Assembly: GCA_963807005.1 (NCBI GenBank)
Contig: CAWDZK010000006.1
Coordinates: 930,001-994,000 of the forward strand
Length of the DNA stretch: 64,000 nt
Source: CAWDZK01 sp963807005
GTDB lineage: Bacteria; Actinomycetota; Actinomycetes; JACCUZ01
Direction: 5' to 3'
A program made the position numbers and the translations under genes. Of this stretch, positions 26,919 through 34,540 are shown one piece after another (within the stretch, counting starts at the first letter, position 1; each line of letters opens with the position of its first letter). The notes under the pieces were generated by a model. It saw only the letters and a list, made by a program, of their open reading frames with translations, did not search any database and was not told the origin of the DNA.

Positions 26919-27835
26919 CGGCCGCACACCGGGCGGGCTTCGTCGCGTTCGTGGGCCGTCCGAACGCCGGCAAGTCGACCCTGACGAACGCCCTCGTCGG
27001 GGAGAAGGTCGTCATCACCTCGAGCAAGCCGCAGACGACCCGCCGGGTCGTCCGCGGGATCGTGCACCGGCCGGACGCCCAGCTCGTGGTCCTCGACACC
27101 CCGGGGCTGCACCGGCCACGGACGCTGCTCGGCGAGCGCCTCAACGAGGAGGTCCGCAGCGCCTGGACCCAGGTCGACGTGGTCGGCTTCTGCCTCCCGG
27201 CCGACGAGAAGCTGGGGCCGGGCGACCGCTTCATCGCTCGCGAGCTGGCGGAGCTCACCCGGGTGAAGAAGGTGGCCGTGGTCACCAAGACCGACCGGGT
27301 GTCGCGGGACCGGGTGGCAGAGGCGCTGCTCGCGGCGGGAGAGCTCGCCGGCGAGGTCGGGCTCGAGTGGGACGAGGTGGTCCCGGTCTCGGCGACGGCA
27401 GGTGACCAGATCGACCTGCTGGGGGACCTCCTCGCCGCACTGGTGCCGGAGTCGCCCCCGCTGTACCTGGACGGCGAGCTCACCGACGCGCCCGAGCAGG
27501 TGCTGGTCGCCGAGCTCATCCGGGAGGCAGCCCTGGAGGGGGTCCGGGACGAGCTGCCGCACTCGATCGCGGTCGTGGTCGAGGAGATGCTCCCTCGGGA
27601 GGACCGCTCGCCGGACCGGCCGCTGCTCGACGTGCACGCCTACCTCTTCGTCGAGCGGCAGAGCCAGAAGGCCATCGTGATCGGCCCCAAGGGAGCCCGG
27701 TTGCGCGACATCGGCACCCGGGCGAGGGCCCAGATCGAGGCGCTGCTGGGGACCCCTGTCTACCTCGACCTGCACGTCACGGTGGCCAAGGACTGGCAGC
27801 GCGACCCGCGCCAGCTGCGCAAGCTCGGCTTCTGA
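26915..27835 (+). CDS. era: GTPase Era
   Basis: 306 residues. The G1 loop GRPNAGKST is at about 14-22, with DTPGLH (G3) and VTKTD (G4) following. A C-terminal KH domain holds IVIGPKGARLRDIGTRARAQIE. Era binds the 3' end of 16S rRNA and assists 30S assembly. GTG 26915 overlaps the stop of the transporter gene. Its closeness to ybeY agrees with their shared role in 16S maturation. Confidence 0.97.
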   Translation: MTAAHRAGFVAFVGRPNAGKSTLTNALVGEKVVITSSKPQTTRRVVRGIVHRPDAQLVVLDTPGLHRPRTLLGERLNEEVRSAWTQVDVVGFCLPADEKLGPGDRFIARELAELTRVKKVAVVTKTDRVSRDRVAEALLAAGELAGEVGLEWDEVVPVSATAGDQIDLLGDLLAALVPESPPLYLDGELTDAPEQVLVAELIREAALEGVRDELPHSIAVVVEEMLPREDRSPDRPLLDVHAYLFVERQSQKAIVIGPKGARLRDIGTRARAQIEALLGTPVYLDLHVTVAKDWQRDPRQLRKLGF

Positions 27836-27894
27836 GGACCGGTTCCGGGGCCACGGCCGACGGTTTCCCCGGATGCGAGGGTTCGCGCCCAGCG

Positions 27895-27938
27895 GGTGGG
27901 GCATGGGCTGACCGCGGGGTTCAGCAGCGAGCCCCACC
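27895..27938 (+). other. Inverted repeat in the era / anti-sigma-like intergenic region
   Basis: GGTGGGGC (27895-27902) pairs with GCCCCACC (27931-27938). It lies in the 116-nt gap after era and just upstream of the next start, so it may be the era terminator or a leader hairpin. A stress-sigma-like GGTTT with GGGTT 12 nt on lies slightly upstream (27863-27883). Confidence 0.4.
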
Positions 27939-27951
27939 AGCGGGGAGCGGT

Positions 27952-28506
27952 ATGTGTCGGGTTGCTAGTCGACAACTGGGGCGAGAGCCCTCGGCGGTGT
28001 CCGAGGCGCGTGCGTTCGTGTCCTCCTCGCTGAACCGGTGGGGCCTGGAGTCACTGGTGGACGACGCCCAGCTCCTGACGAGCGAGCTGGTGACCAACGC
28101 GGTGCTGCACGCGCTCAGCGACGTCACCGTCACGGTGGCGGTCGCCGACGGTACTGCCGAAGTGGGGGTAGCCGACTCCTCCGATGACCTGCCCCGCACC
28201 ACGCCGGCCGGGGCCGACGCCGATGCCCACGCCGAGGGCGGTCGCGGCCTGCGCCTGGTGGAGTCGGTCGCCGGGGAATGGGGGGTCGCCCAGCTCGAGG
28301 ACGGCAAGCAGGTCTGGTTCCAGCTCGACGTCGGCCCGGGCTGGGAGCACCGGACGTCCTGCCCTTGCGGCGGTGACGAGCTCAGCCGGGTCCGGCTGCA
28401 GTCCGGCCGGTGGGCAGTGGCAGCACCCGGCCCGTGGGACGAGGTCCGGCCGGAGCCCGACCAGGCGGGGGCGGGTCAGAGCCGGAGCTCGTACTCGGAC
28501 CAGTGA
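27952..28506 (+). CDS. RsbW-like histidine-kinase-fold ATP-binding protein
   Basis: 184 residues. QLLTSELVTNAVLHA is the N-box and GGRGLRLVESVAGEWGV the G2-box of the HATPase_c_2 family that includes anti-sigma-factor kinases RsbW/SpoIIAB. A D-box-like VADSSDDLP lies between. There is no phosphorylatable histidine or membrane segment. Such solo ATPases in Actinobacteria regulate stress sigma factors or morphology; no partner STAS antagonist is in this window. The last ~40 residues form an unrelated tail with a CPC motif. The gene overlaps the convergent GNAT gene by 31 nt. Confidence 0.8.
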   Translation: MCRVASRQLGREPSAVSEARAFVSSSLNRWGLESLVDDAQLLTSELVTNAVLHALSDVTVTVAVADGTAEVGVADSSDDLPRTTPAGADADAHAEGGRGLRLVESVAGEWGVAQLEDGKQVWFQLDVGPGWEHRTSCPCGGDELSRVRLQSGRWAVAAPGPWDEVRPEPDQAGAGQSRSSYSDQ

Positions 28507-29480
28507 CGCACGACCTCAAACCCCATGGCCAGGTTCACGCGCAGCATCGGCGCGTTGGAGTCGGCGTTCCAGGTGTCGACGGTCCGCACCGCGGGCTCGT
28601 GCGCTCTGAGATGGTCGAGGTTGGCCAGCTTCAGCAGCAGGCCGAGGCGGTGGCCGCGGTGCTCAGGCAGCACGATGGTCTGGTGCTGGTAGGCCCCGTG
28701 GTCGGCCTCGTCGAACACGACCAGCCGGGTGACCCCGACGACGGTCGCGGTCTCGTCGTGCAGGGCCGCCGTGGTGTAGGCCCGGGTCCGCCGCGCGGTC
28801 ATCACCCGGTCGCTCTCGCACACCCGCTCGACGTCGAAGACCTCCTGCTCCCACGCGAGGTCGTCCATCGGGGCGTCGGTGGTCATCCGGCTCTCCAGTG
28901 CGGCCAGCGCCTCGAGGTGATCCGCGGGGGTCTCACCTCGCCACTGCACCAGCGAGTAGCCCGCGGCGTGCGACCGCGCCTCGCCGAGCAGCGCCGACAC
29001 GCCGGCCCGGTCGAACGCCGCGAGGTCCAGTCGACGCTGGGTGTCGTCGAGCTTCGCGTCGAAGCCGACCGCCATCGCGAAGGCAGCTCCTGCGCCCTCC
29101 GCGGCCCCGACGACCAGCCGGCTCCGGTCGTGGGCCCTGGCCCGGCGAGACCACTCCTCCACGAGCGACCGGCCGTAGCCGCGGCGCCGGTGCTCGGGGT
29201 GCACCTCGAGCTCGCCGGGGGAGGTGTCGAGGTTCTCGAGATGTGTCAGCCACTGGCCGAACCAGCCCACGACCTCGCCATCCATCTCGGCGAGCACGAG
29301 GTGGTTCTCCGAGCCAGACATCGGCGCGCGCAGCTGCCCCGCCCAGGCTGCGAACCCGGGCAGCGGGTCACCGGGTCGGTCCGCGGTGCTCACGGCCCGG
29401 ACGACGGCGTACCAGCGCCGGAGCCCGGCCTCGTCGTCCGGTCCGACCTCCGTGAACGCGAGCTCAGCCGTCGCTGCCAC
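28476..29480 (-). CDS. Double-GNAT acetyltransferase, copy B
   Basis: 334 residues with two GNAT repeats. The first has LEVHPEHRRRGYGRSLVEEW (acetyl-CoA loop RRRGYGR) and the second VLPEHRGHRLGLLLKLANL, ending in WNADSNAPMLRVNLAMGFEV. It resembles the tandem-GNAT architecture of mycothiol synthase MshD but lacks clear orthology. Start GTG 29480 lies inside the 3' end of the upstream paralogue (17-nt overlap), so the two are cotranslated. Substrate unknown. Confidence 0.8.
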   Translation of the reverse strand: MAATAELAFTEVGPDDEAGLRRWYAVVRAVSTADRPGDPLPGFAAWAGQLRAPMSGSENHLVLAEMDGEVVGWFGQWLTHLENLDTSPGELEVHPEHRRRGYGRSLVEEWSRRARAHDRSRLVVGAAEGAGAAFAMAVGFDAKLDDTQRRLDLAAFDRAGVSALLGEARSHAAGYSLVQWRGETPADHLEALAALESRMTTDAPMDDLAWEQEVFDVERVCESDRVMTARRTRAYTTAALHDETATVVGVTRLVVFDEADHGAYQHQTIVLPEHRGHRLGLLLKLANLDHLRAHEPAVRTVDTWNADSNAPMLRVNLAMGFEVVRHWSEYELRL

Positions 29481-30516
29481 CGCTGGCCCCGTCGTCGACG
29501 TGCGGCAGGTCCAGGCGCCAGGCACTCTCCTGGCGGGCGACCCGGAACCCCATCGCCTCGTTGACCCCCACCATGAAGGTGTTGGTGTCGGCGTTCCAGG
29601 TGTGCAGCCGTCGCACCTCGGGTGCCTCGTCGCGCAGTCGCTGCAGGTTGGCGAGCTTGACGAGCAGCCCGAGCCGGTGCCCGCGGTGGTCGCGGTGGAC
29701 CAGGGTGTCCCACTGGAACGCGTTGGTCGGGTCGTACCGGGTGGTCGCGAGGTCCGTGAAGGCGACGAGGGGACCGCCCTCGCCGTGCCGCGCTGCGGTC
29801 GCTCGCATCGTGCGGCCCTGACGCGCGACGACGTCGTCGCGCTCGCGGATCCGGGCGGCGTCCCAGTTCTCCGGCTCGATGTCGAGGCCGCCCATCGGTG
29901 CGTCGGTGCTCATCCGCGCCACCAGGGCGGCGTAGTCGTCCACCAGCTCGTCGGGGCACGGCCCGGTCCAGGACACGAGCGGGTAGCCGGCGGCACGCTC
30001 CTCGGCCTCCGCCCGGAGCTGGGCCAGCCGCGCGTGGTCGAGGGTCTCGAGGTCGAGGGTGCGGCGGACCTCACCGAGCGACCGCCGGGCACCGGCCGCC
30101 TTGGCGAACGTCATCGACCGGTTCTCACCCCCGGAGGCGGGCTCGTTGATGCCGGCGATGACCTGGTGCCGCCCGAGCTCGGCGACGCGCGCCAGGGCGT
30201 GCTGGAGCAGGAGGCGTCCGAGGCCCTGGTGCTGCACCGCGGGAAGGACCGCGAGGTCGAGCTCGACCAGGTCGAGGTTGTCCTTCGTCGGCAGGTCGAG
30301 CCAGTAGCAGCCGACGGCACTGCCGGCGACATCCCGGAGGAGGTAGAACTCGTGGTGGGAGCTGAGCTGCGGTGCCCGGGCGCCGGCGAGGATCTCGGGA
30401 AAGGTGGGCACCGGGTTGTCCGGGTCGTCGTCGAGGTAGGCGGCCCGCCACACGTCGTAGGTCGCCCGCATGGTGTCCTCGTCGGCCGGGTCGACCCGCT
30501 GGATCTGGCTGGTCAC
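29464..30516 (-). CDS. Double-GNAT acetyltransferase, copy A
   Basis: 350 residues and paralogous to the downstream gene. The first GNAT repeat contains LDLAVLPAVQHQGLGRLLLQ and the second LVHRDHRGHRLGLLVKLANL, then WNADTNTFMVGVNEAMGFRV. The shared second-repeat sequence shows a tandem gene duplication. GTG 30516 is the first reasonable start; ATG at the MRATYDVW stretch is an alternative. It is divergent from the leuA leader. Acetyl acceptor unknown. Confidence 0.8.
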   Translation of the reverse strand: MTSQIQRVDPADEDTMRATYDVWRAAYLDDDPDNPVPTFPEILAGARAPQLSSHHEFYLLRDVAGSAVGCYWLDLPTKDNLDLVELDLAVLPAVQHQGLGRLLLQHALARVAELGRHQVIAGINEPASGGENRSMTFAKAAGARRSLGEVRRTLDLETLDHARLAQLRAEAEERAAGYPLVSWTGPCPDELVDDYAALVARMSTDAPMGGLDIEPENWDAARIRERDDVVARQGRTMRATAARHGEGGPLVAFTDLATTRYDPTNAFQWDTLVHRDHRGHRLGLLVKLANLQRLRDEAPEVRRLHTWNADTNTFMVGVNEAMGFRVARQESAWRLDLPHVDDGASGGSDG

Positions 30517-30629
30517 CCGTCCAGACTGGTCGTCGCCGGTCGCGGTTCGCCACCCGATATCCGCGGCCGACCGTCCACGATGCGGACGCGCGGCACGGGG
30601 GATCAGCCCCATGTCTCCTCGTCGCGGCG

Positions 30630-30635
30630 TACTGT
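30630..30635 (+). promoter_or_regulatory. -10 box of the leuA leader promoter
   Basis: TACTGT ends 7 nt before the ATG of the 15-codon leader peptide, so the leuA transcript probably begins at or next to that start codon. No convincing -35 hexamer is visible. Confidence 0.5.
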
Positions 30636-30642
30636 TCTCGTC

Positions 30643-30690
30643 ATGCGGCGCTGCCTGCTTCTCGGCCGCCGCGGCGAGGCGCTCTCCTAG
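30643..30690 (+). CDS. leuL: leuA leader peptide (15 aa, three consecutive leucine codons)
   Basis: The small ORF encodes MRRCLLLGRRGEALS. Leucine codons CTG CTT CTC stand in a row at 30655-30663, with another CTC at 30682. It lies 82 nt upstream of leuA behind a -10 box, and its second half forms the left arm of an 11-bp hairpin. Leader peptides rich in leucine codons upstream of leuA are known in Actinobacteria, where ribosome stalling under leucine shortage controls leuA expression. It is not expected to have any function other than being translated. Confidence 0.8.
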   Translation: MRRCLLLGRRGEALS

Positions 30691-30711
30691 AGACCGGTCA
30701 CCTCGCCGCGG
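30669..30711 (+). promoter_or_regulatory. leuA attenuator hairpin
   Basis: CCGCGGCGAGG (30669-30679), inside the leader peptide ORF, pairs perfectly over 11 bp with 30701-30711. A ribosome stalled on the leucine codons at 30655-30663 would cover the left arm and open the stem. Whether it acts on transcription or on leuA translation is not decided by the sequence; there is no T-tract. Confidence 0.65.
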
Positions 30712-30771
30712 AGTGCCCGTCTGTGCCGGTCCGTTCCGAGAACGCCCGCCGCGAGCCCGAGAGTGACGACG

Positions 30772-32493
30772 ATGACCGCAGCCCCGTACGAGGACCGCAA
30801 CTCCCAGCAGCCGTCCGGCATGCCGATCCACCGCTACTCGCCGTTCACCCCGGTCGACCTCGCCGACCGGTCCTGGCCGTCGAAGGTCGCCACGGAGGCG
30901 CCGCGCTGGTGCGCCGTCGACCTGCGGGACGGCAACCAGGCGCTGATCGACCCGATGAGCCCCGGGCGCAAGCGACGGATGTTCGAGCTCCTGGTCCGGA
31001 TGGGCTACAAGGAGATCGAGGTCGGCTTCCCGTCGGCGAGCCAGACGGACTTCGACTTCGTCCGGCAGCTCGTCGAGGAGGACCTGATCCCCGACGACGT
31101 GGTGATCCAGGTGCTCACCCAGGCGCGCGACGCCCTGATCGAGCGCACCTTCGAGTCCATCCGCGGCGCCAAGCAGGCGATCGTCCACCTCTACAACTCG
31201 ACGTCGACGCTGCAGCGCCGGGTCGTCTTCGGGCTGCCGCGCGAAGGGATCGTCGACATCGCGGTCCAGGGCGCCCGGCTGTGCCAGAAGCTCACCGAGA
31301 CCGTTCCGGACACCGACGTCTTCTTCGAGTACTCGCCGGAGTCCTACACCGGCACCGAGCTGGAGTTCGCCGTCGAGGTCTGCAACGCGGTGAACGACGT
31401 GTGGCAGCCGACGCCGGACCGGAAGTCCATCGTCAACCTGCCGGCGACGGTCGAGATGGCGACCCCGAACATCTACGCCGACTCGATCGAGTGGATGCAC
31501 CGCAACCTGGCCCGCCGGGACTCCGTGGTGCTGTCCCTGCACCCGCACAACGACCGCGGAACCGCCGTCGCCGCTGCCGAGCTCGGCCGGCTGGCGGGGG
31601 CCGACCGGATCGAGGGCTGCCTGTTCGGCAACGGGGAGCGCACCGGCAACGTCTGCCTGGTGACCCTGGGCATGAACCTGTTCTCCCAGGGGGTCGACCC
31701 GCAGATCGACTTCAGCGACATCGACGAGATCCGCCGGACCGTCGAGTACTGCAACCAGCTGCCGGTGCACGAGCGGCACCCCTACGGCGGGGACCTTGTC
31801 TACACCGCTTTCTCCGGCTCGCACCAGGACGCGATCAAGAAGGGGTTCGACTGGATGGAGCGGGACGCGGCCGCTGCCGGCGTCGAGGTCTCCGACTTCC
31901 GCTGGGCGGTGCCGTACCTGCCGATCGACCCCAAGGACGTCGGCCGCTCCTACGAGGCCGTGATCCGGGTCAACTCGCAGTCCGGCAAGGGTGGCGTCGC
32001 GTACATCATGCGCACCGAGCACCACCTCGACCTGCCGCGTCGGCTGCAGATCGAGTTCAGCCAGGTCATCCAGGCACGCACCGACGCCGGTGGGGGAGAG
32101 GTGTCCCCGGCGCAGATGTGGGAGGCGTTCGAGGGGGAGTACCTGGCCCGGCGCACACCGGTGGCACTGAACAGCCATCACACGTCCTCGGCGGCAGGTA
32201 CCGACGACGAGCTCGACGTCAACGTGTACCTGGACGGCGAGCAGAAGGCGCTGCGGGGAAGCGGCAATGGCCCCATCGCGGCCTTCGTCGACGCCCTCTC
32301 GACCGTCGGGCACGACGTCCGCGTGCTCGACTACGCCGAGCACGCGCTCTCTGCCGGCGACGACGCCCGAGCCGCGGCCTACGTGGAGTGCGCGATCGGC
32401 GAGCGGATCCTCTGGGGCGTCGGGATCGACGCGAACATCGTCACCGCGTCCCTCAAGGCCGTCGTATCTGCCGTCAACCGCGCCGTGGGCTGA
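30772..32493 (+). CDS. leuA: 2-isopropylmalate synthase
   Basis: 573 residues, the long actinobacterial LeuA type. N-terminal MPIHRYSPF leads into the TIM barrel with DLRDGNQALIDPM and the metal-binding HPHNDRGTAVAAAELG. The C-terminal LeuA allosteric domain (about 440 onward) binds leucine for feedback inhibition. It makes 2-isopropylmalate from 2-ketoisovalerate and acetyl-CoA, the committed step of leucine synthesis. ATG 30772 is preferred because GAGAG lies 8 nt upstream; GTG 30763 overlaps that site. The gene is controlled by an upstream leucine-codon leader. Its last coding segment (32428-32458) is repeated 1.25 kb downstream. Confidence 0.96.
   Translation: MTAAPYEDRNSQQPSGMPIHRYSPFTPVDLADRSWPSKVATEAPRWCAVDLRDGNQALIDPMSPGRKRRMFELLVRMGYKEIEVGFPSASQTDFDFVRQLVEEDLIPDDVVIQVLTQARDALIERTFESIRGAKQAIVHLYNSTSTLQRRVVFGLPREGIVDIAVQGARLCQKLTETVPDTDVFFEYSPESYTGTELEFAVEVCNAVNDVWQPTPDRKSIVNLPATVEMATPNIYADSIEWMHRNLARRDSVVLSLHPHNDRGTAVAAAELGRLAGADRIEGCLFGNGERTGNVCLVTLGMNLFSQGVDPQIDFSDIDEIRRTVEYCNQLPVHERHPYGGDLVYTAFSGSHQDAIKKGFDWMERDAAAAGVEVSDFRWAVPYLPIDPKDVGRSYEAVIRVNSQSGKGGVAYIMRTEHHLDLPRRLQIEFSQVIQARTDAGGGEVSPAQMWEAFEGEYLARRTPVALNSHHTSSAAGTDDELDVNVYLDGEQKALRGSGNGPIAAFVDALSTVGHDVRVLDYAEHALSAGDDARAAAYVECAIGERILWGVGIDANIVTASLKAVVSAVNRAVG
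32428..32458 (+). repeat. leuA tail direct repeat, copy A (inside leuA)
   Basis: 31 nt encoding DANIVTASLK near the leuA C-terminus. It is identical at 29 of 31 positions to 33676-33706, and the two copies bracket the glycosyltransferase gene. Confidence 0.85.
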
Positions 32494-32521
32494 CGCCCGG
32501 CGCAATGACCCGGGGGTCGTC

Positions 32522-33664
32522 ATGAGAGTTCTCTTCGGTTCCTGGCCGGGGCAAGGTCATCTCACCCCGATGGTCCCGCTCGTCCGCGCGGCTCAGCGCG
32601 CGGGTCACGATGTCGTCGTCTCGTCCGGCGGCGACCTCGTGGACTCGATCGCCCGGCTCGCCGTGCGAGGGCATCGTTCGGGCTGGACGGCGGCCGAGAC
32701 GTATGCCCGGATGCCTGGTCGCTCGACGATCAGCGACCTTGCTCCCGAGGAGCAGCAAGGGTTCGCGGCACGTCACCTTTTCGGGGCCGGCGCCGTGGAG
32801 CGGGCCCGGGACGTGGCGGACCTGATGAAGACGTGGCTGCCCGACCTGGTGGTCCACGACGTGATGGAGCTCGGTTCTGCGACGGCTGCGGTCATCCACG
32901 GCGTGCCGCATGTCACCCATGGCTACGGCCCGGCGGTCCCCGGTACGGCGGCCTTCCTCGCGGGGATCGCGTCGGCGATAACGGACGCGGGCCTTCCTGA
33001 CCCGGTCCCGGGCGTCGTCGCGGCCCCGTACCTGGAGATCTGCCCTCCCGGCCTCGCCGGTCCTGAACCTGGGCCCTGGGCGACGATCGAGCGGATGCGA
33101 CCCTCGGCCGGCGAGATGCCGGCCGAGGTGTCCTTGCCGTCCATGCCCGAGCTGCCGTACGCGGACACCGTGTACTGCACCCTCGGCACCGTGATGAACC
33201 GGGCGCCCGACGTCTTCCGGGCCGTGATCGACGGCGCCGCCCGGGTCCCCGTCAACCTGATCGTCACGACCGGGCCCGGATTCGACCAGGCTGCGCTCGG
33301 ACCCCTTCCGCGCGGGGTGGTGGTCGAGCCGTTCCTCCCGCAGGCCGCCGTGCTGCCGCTGTGCCGAGCGGTGGTTTCCCACGCCGGCGCGGGCACGATG
33401 CTCGGCGCGTTGTGCCACGGTCTGCCGCAGCTGTGCCTGCCACAGAGCACCGACCAGCCGTTCAACACGGCGGCGCTGCTGACTACCGGTGCCGGCCTGG
33501 CGCTGGAGCCGGGCGAGGCGACCGCCGGGGCCGTCTCCAAGGCGCTGGAACGGCTGCTGCACGAACGGGAGTTCGCGCAGGCCGCAGCACGGCTGCGCGA
33601 CGAGATCGACCGGATGCCGAGCGCCGACGCCGTCCTCGACCGAATCCTCCCCACGCCCGCCTGA
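32522..33664 (+). CDS. Macrolide/UDP-type glycosyltransferase (MGT family)
   Basis: 380 residues of the GT-B, GT1-like family. The N-terminal acceptor domain starts MRVLFGSWPGQGHLTPMVPL. The C-terminal donor domain has YCTLGTVMNR, FLPQAAVLP and SHAGAGTMLGAL with the DQPFN donor-binding motif. Such enzymes glycosylate macrolides, polyketides or small lipophilic molecules; the acceptor is unknown. There is no antibiotic cluster here. It is bracketed by two copies of the leuA tail, suggesting it was inserted or duplicated into place. Distantly related to the glycosyltransferase at 35867. Confidence 0.85.
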   Translation: MRVLFGSWPGQGHLTPMVPLVRAAQRAGHDVVVSSGGDLVDSIARLAVRGHRSGWTAAETYARMPGRSTISDLAPEEQQGFAARHLFGAGAVERARDVADLMKTWLPDLVVHDVMELGSATAAVIHGVPHVTHGYGPAVPGTAAFLAGIASAITDAGLPDPVPGVVAAPYLEICPPGLAGPEPGPWATIERMRPSAGEMPAEVSLPSMPELPYADTVYCTLGTVMNRAPDVFRAVIDGAARVPVNLIVTTGPGFDQAALGPLPRGVVVEPFLPQAAVLPLCRAVVSHAGAGTMLGALCHGLPQLCLPQSTDQPFNTAALLTTGAGLALEPGEATAGAVSKALERLLHEREFAQAAARLRDEIDRMPSADAVLDRILPTPA

Positions 33665-33675
33665 CCGTCACCCCG

Positions 33676-33706
33676 GACGCGAACATCGTCACCGCATCCC
33701 TCAGGG
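33676..33706 (+). repeat. leuA tail direct repeat, copy B (remnant)
   Basis: 29 of 31 positions match the 3' part of leuA at 32428-32458, and the frame still reads DANIVTASLR before diverging. It has no start or gene of its own and lies in the 44-nt gap after the glycosyltransferase. Confidence 0.85.
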
Positions 33707-33708
33707 TG

Positions 33709-34518
33709 TCATCGCGCCTGCGCCGCCCACCCGGTGCCGACCGGGCGGAAGCCGATACCGGCGTAGATCCGGGCCACGGCGGGGGACGATGCGGTGAGGA
33801 ACACGGTCGTCAGCCCGAGGTGACGGGCGTCCTCAGCGAGGGCGGCGGTGACGGCGGCACCGAGACCCTGCCGGCGCGCCGACGGGAGGGTCGACACGCC
33901 CACCACCTCGGCCACGCCGCCCAGCGGCAGCATCCGACCAGCGGCGAGGATGCCGTCACGCTCGTGCTCGGCGACGGCCATCCGCGCGCCGCCGTCGGCC
34001 AGCAGGTCGAGCACCTGCTGCCGCGGCGGTGCCAGCGCCTTGTCCCGCTCGGCCGTCCCGGGGGCGCCGCGAGCCGTGCCGGGCGAGGCGAAGCTCACGG
34101 CGCTCACGGCGCTCACCGCGGCCACGGCATCGGCGTCCGCCGGGCCCAGCAGCCGGACCGAGACGCCGTCGGGCAGCGGGGGAGCCGTGACCGCGAGGTC
34201 GCCGTCCAGGGCCAGCAGTGGCAGCTCCTCCAGCTCGAACCGCCCGGTCGCACGGACGGCGTCCACCAGAGTCGGCGTCGTCTCGTGCACCCACTCGATG
34301 TCCTGGGGCAGGCCGTGCTCGGCGAGTCGGGCGGCGACGGCCGTCACGTCGGTCTGGGTGAAGAAGCCGGCACCGCCCAGCCTGGGGCGGGCGTAGTAGG
34401 TCCAGCCGTCCGGCTCGCCGAGGAACAGCGTGAAGGGCCCGCACTCCTCGACCCGGGCGAAGCGACGCGGCACGGCGTCGTAGTAGGACTCCAGCCGGGC
34501 CAGCAGGTCGTCGTTCAC
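33709..34518 (-). CDS. GNAT family N-acetyltransferase
   Basis: 269 residues. The C-terminal GNAT domain contains VVGVSTLPSARRQGLGAAVT (acetyl-CoA loop RRQGLG) and FLTASSPAVARIYAGIGFRPVG. The N-terminal half (about 1-120) is a diverged GNAT-like domain. A tandem AVSAVSAVS-type alanine/valine/serine stretch sits between. Start GTG 34518. It converges on the glycosyltransferase with the leuA-tail repeat in the gap. Substrate unknown. Confidence 0.82.
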   Translation of the reverse strand: MNDDLLARLESYYDAVPRRFARVEECGPFTLFLGEPDGWTYYARPRLGGAGFFTQTDVTAVAARLAEHGLPQDIEWVHETTPTLVDAVRATGRFELEELPLLALDGDLAVTAPPLPDGVSVRLLGPADADAVAAVSAVSAVSFASPGTARGAPGTAERDKALAPPRQQVLDLLADGGARMAVAEHERDGILAAGRMLPLGGVAEVVGVSTLPSARRQGLGAAVTAALAEDARHLGLTTVFLTASSPAVARIYAGIGFRPVGTGWAAQAR

Positions 34519-34540
34519 CGCGGCATTCTCGCGCTCGGGG

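Noticed and set aside
32428..33706. Considered as a target-site duplication of a transposon around the glycosyltransferase
   Set aside because: The repeat is 31 nt with two mismatches, lies inside leuA, and no transposase or terminal inverted repeats are present; a recombination or duplication event fits better.
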